This document shows positions 8,003 through 12,685 of a DNA stretch of 12,685 bases, one piece after another. Numbering within the stretch: position 1 is the stretch's first letter; every line of letters begins with the position of its first letter. The notes below the pieces were generated by a model. The model made no database searches. It saw only the letters and a program-made list of their open reading frames with translations, and was not told where the DNA came from. The position numbers and the translations under genes were made by a program. Source of the DNA: Weeksellaceae bacterium (GTDB lineage Bacteria > Bacteroidota > Bacteroidia > Flavobacteriales > Weeksellaceae); assembly GCA_022701475.1 (NCBI GenBank), contig JAKOOI010000200.1, positions 1 to 12,685 of the forward strand, given 5' to 3'.

Positions 8003-8677
8003 TTGAGCGGAATTCTCTATTTTGTTCCCACCCCGATCGGGAACCTTGAAGACATGACCTTCAGAGCCATCAGGGTGCTGAAGGAAGCGGACTATATTTT
8101 ATGTGAGGATACAAGGACATCGGGCATTCTCCTGAAACATTTCGAGATTTCAAAGCCGCTGAAATCCTATCACCTGCATAACGAGCACCAGGCGACTGAA
8201 AAAGTGATTGCCGACCTGAAAAGCGGACAGACCGTTGCCATTATCACTGATGCCGGTACTCCCGGTATCTCAGATCCGGGGTATTTACTGGCTAAAGCAG
8301 GATCAGATCATGGGATTGAAATGATCTGCCTCCCCGGAGCAACAGCCTTTGTACCATCCCTTGTGGTTTCCGGCCTTCCGAACAATGAATTTCTTTTTGC
8401 CGGCTTCCTGCCGCAAAAAAAAGGCCGTCAGACCAAACTCAAGCAGCTTGCCGAAGAGAAAAAGACCATTGTTCTGTATGAAAGCCCGCATAAGATCAAT
8501 ACAACCCTTGAACAGATCAGGGAGTTTTTTGGCGAGGAAACCAGGGCCAGCCTCAGCCGCGAAATCTCCAAGAAATTTGAGGAGACCAAACGCGGGACCA
8601 TTACGGAACTTATTGAATTCTCCAAAAGCAAAACGCTGAAAGGAGAAATTGTTCTCATCGTCAATAATTCTATCTGA
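8003..8677 (+). CDS. rsmI: 16S rRNA (cytidine-1402-2'-O)-methyltransferase RsmI
   Basis: RsmI methylates the 2'-O of C1402 in the decoding centre of 16S rRNA, using S-adenosylmethionine. The 224-residue product has the tetrapyrrole-methylase fold: TPIGNLEDMTFRA near the start (10-22), CEDTR at 34-38, the glycine-rich DAGTPGISDPG at 83-93, PGATA at 111-115, FAGFLP at 132-137, YESPHK at 159-164, and KGEIVLIV near the end. It lacks the extra C-terminal part of the longer E. coli protein. The start is a TTG codon; no ATG precedes the conserved ILYFVPTPIGN, and the TTG places three residues before it, as the family requires. It begins 8 bases after the stop of the acidic repeat-protein gene. Confidence 0.95.
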   Translation: MSGILYFVPTPIGNLEDMTFRAIRVLKEADYILCEDTRTSGILLKHFEISKPLKSYHLHNEHQATEKVIADLKSGQTVAIITDAGTPGISDPGYLLAKAGSDHGIEMICLPGATAFVPSLVVSGLPNNEFLFAGFLPQKKGRQTKLKQLAEEKKTIVLYESPHKINTTLEQIREFFGEETRASLSREISKKFEETKRGTITELIEFSKSKTLKGEIVLIVNNSI

Positions 8678-8847
8678 TGTATTCCATATTGCTTATCTGC
8701 CGGCTTGTCTTGACCGTAAAAGTATAATTCCGGTAGTATAGGTATGCATTTGTATAATCGGATAAAGTTCATTGATTCAACACAGGAGGAGAGGCAGGAC
8801 TTCTTATGAGGCAGGCTTTCCAGCGATTGCTATGACAAAAAACAGCA

Positions 8848-8897
8848 ACAAAATGTTACTAATAGGATGATTTAAAATATATTGAATAACATTTTGT
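8848..8897. repeat. Exact 11-bp inverted repeat upstream of and abutting the fabG promoter; possible operator
   Basis: ACAAAATGTTA at 8848-8858 and TAACATTTTGT at 8887-8897 are exact reverse complements, 28 bases apart. Each arm is itself close to a small palindrome of the form AACA-N3-TGTT. The right arm ends 2 bases before the -7 element of the fabG promoter, where a bound regulator would block RNA polymerase. It could also be the stem of a hairpin, but the arms are AT-rich, the loop is long and no T run follows. Confidence 0.5.
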
Positions 8898-8907
8898 AAT
8901 ATCTTTG
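8882..8907 (+). promoter_or_regulatory. fabG promoter, flavobacterial type
   Basis: TATCTTTG at 8900-8907 matches the -7 consensus TAnnTTTG exactly and is followed by CGCACC, a context often seen at strong Bacteroidota promoters. A TTG at 8882-8884 could be the -33 element, but the 15-base spacing is shorter than usual. Transcription would begin near 8914, giving a leader of about 85 bases before the fabG start at 9000. Confidence 0.65.
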
Positions 8908-8949
8908 CGCACCGTTTTATTTCGGTGAGGTTTAAATGCTGTATATTAG

Positions 8950-8970
8950 CCCGGTTTTCAGAAAGCCGGG
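8950..8970 (+). promoter_or_regulatory. Stable hairpin in the fabG 5' leader
   Basis: CCCGG at 8950-8954 pairs with CCGGG at 8966-8970. Pairing continues inward through one T-G wobble and three T-A pairs, giving a 9-bp stem with a CAG loop. It lies within the predicted leader, 29 bases before the fabG ATG. No T run follows, so it is not a standard terminator. It could affect mRNA stability or translation. Confidence 0.5.
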
Positions 8971-8999
8971 AGGTCATAAAGAAAATAATTGTCATACAT

Positions 9000-9743
9000 A
9001 TGAAACTATTAGAAGGAAAAGTAGCGCTGATTACGGGAGCTACAAGAGGAATCGGTAAAAGAATTGCTGAAATGTACGCCGACCAGGGTGCAAAAATAGC
9101 ATTTACCTATGCCGGCTCTGTAGATAAAGCGAAAGAATTGGAAGCCACTTTAAGTTCTGTAACTCAAATTAAAGGGTATCAGTCTGATGCATCGGATTTT
9201 GATGCGGCACAGAAGTTAGTTGATGAAGTGATTGCCGAGTTCGGGCAGATCGATATTGTGGTAAACAATGCCGGAATCACCAAAGACAACCTGCTGCTGA
9301 GAATGACGAAAGAAGATTGGGATAAAGTAATGAGAATCAACCTGGATTCTGTATTTAATCTTACCAAAGCAGTGATCAAGCCGATGATGAAGGCAAAGTC
9401 AGGTTCTATTATTAATATGACTTCCGTAGTAGGGATCAGCGGAAATGCAGGCCAGGCCAATTATGCTGCTTCCAAGGCCGGGGTGATCGGGTTTACCAAA
9501 TCTGTTGCTCTTGAACTGGGCTCCAGAAACATCCGTTGTAACGCCATTGCACCAGGCTTTATTGAAACGGAAATGACTGCTGCCCTTGATGAAAAAGCTA
9601 CCCAGAAGTGGGCTGATGCGATCCCGATGAAAAAACTGGGAAAAACCACCGACGTAGCCAACGCATGTATCTTTCTGGGAAGTGATATGTCTTCTTATAT
9701 CAACGGACAAACCCTGAATGTCGACGGAGGCTTATTGACGTAA
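9000..9743 (+). CDS. fabG: 3-oxoacyl-[acyl-carrier-protein] reductase FabG
   Basis: FabG reduces 3-ketoacyl-ACP to 3-hydroxyacyl-ACP with NADPH in each cycle of type II fatty acid synthesis. The 247-residue product is a classical short-chain dehydrogenase: cofactor loop TGATRGIG at 12-19, NNAG at 89-92, and the complete catalytic tetrad Asn114, Ser142, Tyr155 and Lys159 (YAASK at 155-159). PGFIETEMT at 185-193 and the C-terminal INGQTLNVDGGL are typical of FabG. The frame is open upstream to an ATG at 8925, but I chose the ATG at 9000: the family begins at MKLLEGKVALITG, and the upstream codons cross the predicted leader hairpin. The gene appears to be monocistronic, with its own promoter upstream and hairpins downstream. 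Assignment as FabG and not another SDR is strong but rests on overall sequence. Confidence 0.94.
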   Translation: MKLLEGKVALITGATRGIGKRIAEMYADQGAKIAFTYAGSVDKAKELEATLSSVTQIKGYQSDASDFDAAQKLVDEVIAEFGQIDIVVNNAGITKDNLLLRMTKEDWDKVMRINLDSVFNLTKAVIKPMMKAKSGSIINMTSVVGISGNAGQANYAASKAGVIGFTKSVALELGSRNIRCNAIAPGFIETEMTAALDEKATQKWADAIPMKKLGKTTDVANACIFLGSDMSSYINGQTLNVDGGLLT

Positions 9744-9758
9744 ACAACAAGATAAAAA

Positions 9759-9788
9759 GCCGGTAGAAAGCTAAGCCCTTCTGCCGGT
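9759..9788. terminator. Hairpin after fabG, probably bidirectional
   Basis: GCCGGTAGAA at 9759-9768 pairs with TTCTGCCGGT at 9779-9788, including two G-T wobbles, with a 10-base loop. The A run at 9754-9758 gives a T run on the minus strand, so it would terminate transcripts coming from guaC. On the plus strand the tail is only moderately T-rich. Confidence 0.6.
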
Positions 9789-9796
9789 TCTGTTAT

Positions 9797-9840
9797 ATAT
9801 CGGTCCGGTATACATTTAAAATGTTCCAGACCGATATTTA
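9797..9840 (+). terminator. Second hairpin after fabG with a T-rich tail
   Basis: ATATCGGTC at 9797-9805 and GACCGATAT at 9829-9837 form a perfect 9-bp stem. Inside it, GG/CC and ACATT/AATGT can pair further with small bulges. TTTATTTAT follows on the plus strand. With the preceding hairpin it forms a tandem terminator in the 208-base gap between the converging fabG and guaC genes. The rest of that gap (9841-9951) shows nothing I can name. Confidence 0.6.
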
Positions 9841-9951
9841 TTTATCAGGCCGTATAAACCGGAACTGCAAAAAGGAATGATAGACTACCGGATGAAAATG
9901 AAATATTCTAACGGCTGTCAGTAAGGTTTCATCTCAGTCTTTATAGAAAGT

Positions 9952-10992
9952 TCAACCGTTAAACACCTGGTTTTCCTGTTCCTGTACCCGGATGAAAGTG
10001 GTTCGCTTAGACAGTTCTTTCAGAGTAGATGCTCCTACATAAGTACAGGTAGAGCGTACGCCGCCCAGAATATCCCTTACCGTTTCCGAAACCGGACCTT
10101 TGTATGGTACTTTTACGGTTTTGCCTTCTGAAGCCCTGTATTCGGCTACACCGCCGGCATGCTTATCCATAGCGGTCTTTGAGCTCATTCCATAAAACAT
10201 TCTGAATTTTTTCCCGTTTTCTTCGATGATTTTCCCGCCGCTTTCGTCATGTCCGGCAAACATCCCGCCCAGCATCACGAAATCGGCACCGCCGCCGAAG
10301 GCTTTGGCCACATCGCCGGGAACTTTGCATCCGCCGTCTGCAATGATATGGCCTCCCAATCCATGCGCGGCATCCGCACATTCGATGATGGCTGAAAGCT
10401 GGGGGTATCCTACGCCGGTTTTCACACGCGTGGTACACACGGATCCTGGCCCGATGCCCACTTTAATAATGTCGGCTCCAACCAGCAGCAGCTCTTCTAC
10501 CATTTCACCCGTCACCACATTCCCGGCAATAATGATCTTATCCGGAAAATCGGCCCGTGCCTGCTTTACAAAGTCCACGAAATGTTCCGAATAACCATTC
10601 GCTACATCAATGCAGAGAAACTCAATTTCAGGGTGTTTTCCGATAATGGTTTTTATCTTTTCGCGGTCTGCATTCCCGGTTCCGGTGCTCAGTGCAATAT
10701 ATTGATGGATTTCTTCAGGCTGGGATTCCAAAAAGGCTGTCCACTCTTCAGCGGTGTAATGCTTATGTATGGCAGTGATGATCTTATCCTTAGCCAGCGC
10801 TGCCGCCATTTCAAATGTTCCCACCGTATCCATATTGGCAGCGATGACCGGTGTGCCCCTCCATTTCTTCCCGGTATGCCGGAAAGTGAATTCCCTTTCC
10901 AGATCAACCTCAGACCGCGATTTCAGTGTTGAACGTTTCGGACGGAACATTACATCCTTGAATCCCAGTTTGATATCATATTCTATTCTCAT
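9952..10992 (-). CDS. guaC: GMP reductase GuaC
   Basis: GuaC converts GMP to IMP and ammonia with NADPH in purine salvage. The 346-residue length matches the GMP reductase family and is far shorter than IMP dehydrogenase, and no CBS domains are present. The catalytic loop GPGSVCTTR at 181-189 puts the nucleophile at Cys186, the same number as in known GMP reductases, with Thr188 beside it. Glu289 in ASEGKT is the matching acid. [36 protein letters not shown] at 216-251 is the phosphate-binding region. [25 protein letters not shown] at 297-321 distinguishes GuaC from GuaB. The gene converges on fabG across terminators and diverges from the Lgt-like gene. I found no clear promoter element for it in the 158-base divergent gap. 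Confidence 0.96.
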   Translation of the reverse strand: MRIEYDIKLGFKDVMFRPKRSTLKSRSEVDLEREFTFRHTGKKWRGTPVIAANMDTVGTFEMAAALAKDKIITAIHKHYTAEEWTAFLESQPEEIHQYIALSTGTGNADREKIKTIIGKHPEIEFLCIDVANGYSEHFVDFVKQARADFPDKIIIAGNVVTGEMVEELLLVGADIIKVGIGPGSVCTTRVKTGVGYPQLSAIIECADAAHGLGGHIIADGGCKVPGDVAKAFGGGADFVMLGGMFAGHDESGGKIIEENGKKFRMFYGMSSKTAMDKHAGGVAEYRASEGKTVKVPYKGPVSETVRDILGGVRSTCTYVGASTLKELSKRTTFIRVQEQENQVFNG

Positions 10993-11113
10993 AATTCGGA
11001 ATTATATTACTTAAAATTAAGAAAAAGATCTGACGGAATCTGCAGGGAGATGGATTTTATGGATAATTTAAGATAAAAGGAAACATATACTGCCTGAAAA
11101 ATATAAAGATCCC

Positions 11114-11130
11114 TGCCGGAGATTGCCGGA
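11114..11130 (+). repeat. Tandem TGCCGGA direct repeat upstream of the Lgt-like gene
   Basis: TGCCGGA occurs at 11114-11120 and again at 11124-11130, a 10-base period or about one helical turn, just upstream of the TATTTTTG element at 11138-11145. This arrangement is compatible with a regulator site but is short enough to arise by chance. Confidence 0.3.
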
Positions 11131-11137
11131 AAATCGA

Positions 11138-11145
11138 TATTTTTG
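11138..11145 (+). promoter_or_regulatory. Candidate -7 promoter element for the Lgt-like gene
   Basis: TATTTTTG matches TAnnTTTG exactly. It ends only 5 bases before the ATG at 11151, so transcription would start at or next to the start codon, making the mRNA leaderless or nearly so. The nearest TTG (11123-11125) is 12 bases upstream, shorter than the usual -33 spacing. Either the promoter lies further upstream or the leader is absent. Confidence 0.35.
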
Positions 11146-11150
11146 AAACC

Positions 11151-11903
11151 ATGGATTTCCCGGTTACCTTTCATCTTTTCGGAAAAAGCATACTTGCCCA
11201 TCCTGTCTTTGAAACGGCAGGAATATTCCTCGGGATGCGGTATTATTTTTATCTGAAAAGAAAATCCCATGAAAAAGTCTCCTTCAACGTATCGGCCGCC
11301 GTGCTGATCGGAGCAACGGCAGGGGCCCTTTTCGGATCAAAATTAATCGGAAACCTGGAAAATCCGTATACACTTTTCAGGCCCTTTGATTTCAGGAGAT
11401 TCTGGACGAATAATACCATCGTGGGCGGGCTCGCTTTCGGGCTGATCGGGGTGGAACTGGCCAAAAAAACGGTCGGCCACAGGAAAAGCACCGGTGACCT
11501 TATGGTGTATCCGCTGATGCTGGCCATGATCATCGGGAGAATCGGCTGCTTCCTGACCGGAATCCATGAGCAGACTTATGGAATTCCTACCCATTCCATG
11601 TTCGGTATGTATCTGGGAGACCAGTACCGGAGGCATCCGGTAGCCTTGTATGAGATTGCCTTCCTGGTCATGCTCTGGATTGTATTGAGAACAGTTCAGC
11701 AAAGAAAATCATTGTCTCCGGGCTTTCTTTTTCAGCTGTTTATGCTGGGTTATTTCGCGTTCAGGTTCCTGCTGGATTTCATCAAGCCGAGAGTGGAAAT
11801 CGCCGGGAACCTGGGGACCATACAGCTTGTCTGCCTGTGTGTTATTTTTTATTATATTTATGTCATTAAAAAGAATATGGGATTAAAATACAGCAAGATA
11901 TGA
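11151..11903 (+). CDS. Divergent Lgt-family (prolipoprotein diacylglyceryl transferase-like) membrane protein
   Basis: The 250-residue product is an inner-membrane protein with about six hydrophobic segments (near 47-65, 88-105, 119-137, 166-183, 190-208 and 222-239). Family signatures of Lgt are visible but altered. GRIGCFLTGIHE at 129-140 corresponds to the GRxGNFxNxE region, with Cys132 where Asn is usual and Glu140 kept. RHPVALYE at 161-168 matches the RHPxxLYE motif. YFAFRFLLDFIKPR at 201-214 matches the late arginine region (Arg205, Arg214). The His-Gly-Gly motif of true Lgt is replaced around NNTIVGGLAFGLIG (87-100), which has no histidine. I therefore call it an Lgt-family paralogue and not the lipoprotein enzyme itself. 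It overlaps the next small membrane-protein gene by 4 bases and heads a cluster with a radical SAM protein, suggesting a lipid-related role. I give no gene symbol. Confidence 0.8.
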   Translation: MDFPVTFHLFGKSILAHPVFETAGIFLGMRYYFYLKRKSHEKVSFNVSAAVLIGATAGALFGSKLIGNLENPYTLFRPFDFRRFWTNNTIVGGLAFGLIGVELAKKTVGHRKSTGDLMVYPLMLAMIIGRIGCFLTGIHEQTYGIPTHSMFGMYLGDQYRRHPVALYEIAFLVMLWIVLRTVQQRKSLSPGFLFQLFMLGYFAFRFLLDFIKPRVEIAGNLGTIQLVCLCVIFYYIYVIKKNMGLKYSKI

Positions 11904-12133
11904 AAACACTGACCTTACTGGAAGTGGGAGGTCTGGAAGGCCTTGTCTTCTTTATTATTCTGATTATTTTGGGGGTCGCTTCATTTGTTTCCCTTATTGT
12001 TACCGTTTTCATTAAGCTTATTTATGAAAGCGGAGGCAAGCGGAAGTTTTCGAACAAACAATTCTGGCAGACCATGCTGATCTCACTGCTGATCTGCGGG
12101 CTGATCAGCGGAGCGCTGTGCGGAGGAATGTAA
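11900..12133 (+). CDS. Small two-helix membrane protein, function unknown
   Basis: The 77-residue product has two strong hydrophobic segments, at about 14-40 and 56-76, joined by a basic loop (GGKRKFSNKQFW, 45-56). No family was recognised. Its ATG overlaps the stop of the Lgt-like gene in an ATGA arrangement, which implies translational coupling. The radical SAM gene starts 10 bases after its stop. This tight packing is the main evidence that it is a real gene, and suggests it works with its neighbours at the inner membrane, perhaps as an accessory subunit or a lipid-handling partner. The short C-terminal tail contains cysteine and glycine (ALCGGM), with no lipobox or catalytic motif. Confidence 0.75.
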   Translation: MKTLTLLEVGGLEGLVFFIILIILGVASFVSLIVTVFIKLIYESGGKRKFSNKQFWQTMLISLLICGLISGALCGGM

Positions 12134-12143
12134 AAAATAAATT

Positions 12144-12685
12144 ATGCCGGTAAGAAATTATACCTATTACGACTATACCATCAGCCTCTGTCCGGAGTGC
12201 CTGAAAAGGGTAGGCGCCAAGATTATTATTGAGGAGGAAGCGGTCTTTATGACCAAAAGATGCCCGGACCATGGATTCTTTAAAACTAAGATTGCCTCCG
12301 ATGTCCATTATTATAAAAATATCAGGAATTACAACAAAGCTTCCGAAATGCCGCATCATTTCGGAACGGAAGTAGAGTATGGCTGCCCTTACGACTGCGG
12401 TCTCTGTGTAGACCATGAACAGCACAGCTGTCTTTCCATTGTGGAAGTAACGGACCGCTGCAACCTGACCTGCCCGACCTGCTATGCCATGTCTTCGCCG
12501 CATTACGGAAGCCACCGCAGCCTGGAAGAAATAGAGGCGATGTTTGATGTCATCGTAAAAAACGAAGGTGAGCCGGATGTGGTACAGATCAGCGGAGGCG
12601 AGCCCACGATTCATCCGGAGTTCTTCAGGATCATGGATATAGCCAAATCGAAACCGATCAAGCATCTGATGCTGAATACCAATGG
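12144..12685 (+). CDS. Radical SAM protein resembling the tetraether lipid synthase (Tes, MJ0619) family, N-terminal part, cut by the window edge
   Basis: I translated 180 codons from the ATG at 12144 to the edge; the frame is open throughout. The radical SAM cluster motif is CNLTCPTC, with Cys106, Cys110 and Cys113 in CxxxCxxC spacing, followed by the SAM-binding SGGEP at 150-154. In front are two more cysteine groups. CPEC (16-19) with CPDHG (40-44) looks like a rubredoxin- or zinc-ribbon-like knuckle. CPYDCGLC (81-88) with a further Cys96 looks like a second iron-sulfur site. This layout, with the sequence GCPYDCGLCxxH ahead of VTxRCNLxCPxCY, matches what I recall of the Tes/MJ0619 family, whose archaeal member joins phytanyl chains into membrane-spanning lipids with multiple metal centres. 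It follows two membrane-protein genes. The radical SAM assignment is secure; lipid chemistry is inference. Confidence 0.85.
   Translation, partial: MPVRNYTYYDYTISLCPECLKRVGAKIIIEEEAVFMTKRCPDHGFFKTKIASDVHYYKNIRNYNKASEMPHHFGTEVEYGCPYDCGLCVDHEQHSCLSIVEVTDRCNLTCPTCYAMSSPHYGSHRSLEEIEAMFDVIVKNEGEPDVVQISGGEPTIHPEFFRIMDIAKSKPIKHLMLNTN

Larger units (their letters stand above)
8678..8999. other. 322-base intergenic region between rsmI and fabG
   Basis: No credible gene is present. The left part (8678-8840) holds only a weak imperfect stem, CTGCCGG (8697-8703) with CCGGTAG (8730-8736), which has no T run and is not a convincing rsmI terminator. The right part holds the fabG control region: an 11-bp inverted repeat, a -7 promoter element and a leader hairpin, each listed separately. 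Confidence 0.7.

Noticed and set aside
8697..8736. CTGCCGG/CCGGTAG stem as a terminator for rsmI
   Set aside because: It has a long loop, one wobble pair and no T run, so it is too weak to call.
8804..8995. 63-codon minus-strand frame between rsmI and fabG
   Set aside because: It covers the fabG promoter, inverted repeat and leader hairpin, and its product shows no gene-like features.
8925..8999. Longer fabG start adding 25 residues
   Set aside because: The added residues cross the leader hairpin, do not look like a targeting peptide and have no counterpart in the family. The ATG at 9000 fits FabG exactly.
11058..11066. DnaA-box-like TTATCCATA on the minus strand
   Set aside because: It has one mismatch to the consensus and is isolated, with no cluster of boxes or AT-rich unwinding region, so it is not evidence of an origin here.
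12105..12665. 186-codon open frame on the minus strand over the radical SAM gene
   Set aside because: The plus strand carries a clear CxxxCxxC radical SAM protein here. The antisense frame has no family features.

Overview
The window looks like chromosomal DNA from a member of the Bacteroidota, most likely a Flavobacteriia of the Chryseobacterium/Weeksellaceae type. Three things point that way: a fused MurF-alanine racemase gene, -7 promoter elements of the form TAnnTTTG with no clear Shine-Dalgarno sequences, and group-typical variants of YbeY and thymidine kinase. Most genes are housekeeping genes. I see no insertion sequence, phage, tRNA, rRNA or CRISPR array.

Left part (1-6509, all minus strand). 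Reading in the direction of transcription: tdk (thymidine kinase), murF-alr (peptidoglycan precursor ligase fused to alanine racemase), a patatin-like phospholipase with a C-terminal outer-membrane barrel, ybeY (rRNA maturation), then a hairpin terminator, then the 5' two thirds of the first domain of mnmG (tRNA wobble-uridine modification), which runs off the left edge. The murF-alr, patatin and ybeY genes are 3 and 7 bases apart and surely form one operon. Between the ybeY terminator and mnmG lies a perfect 16-bp parS site inside a 20-bp palindrome. It suggests that this locus belongs to the ParB-organised origin domain of the chromosome.

Middle part (6510-9951, plus strand). Divergent from tdk is a 474-residue acidic protein of unknown function. 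It carries three copies of an EEEAxFNNQLNEI-like motif and a compact C-terminal domain, and it is followed 8 bases later by rsmI (16S rRNA C1402 methyltransferase, probable TTG start). A 322-base gap then holds a well-formed flavobacterial promoter for fabG, an exact 11-bp inverted repeat beside it, and a stable hairpin in the fabG leader. fabG (beta-ketoacyl-ACP reductase) is followed by two hairpins, at least one a good terminator.

Right part (9952-12685). guaC (GMP reductase) is on the minus strand. Divergent from it is a plus-strand cluster: a divergent Lgt-family membrane protein, a 77-residue two-helix membrane protein overlapping it by 4 bases, and a radical SAM protein cut by the right edge. 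The radical SAM protein has extra cysteine clusters like those of the tetraether lipid synthase (Tes, MJ0619) family. This cluster is the best candidate in the window for an undescribed system, possibly a membrane-lipid modification pathway, but that function is inferred from family resemblance and gene order only.
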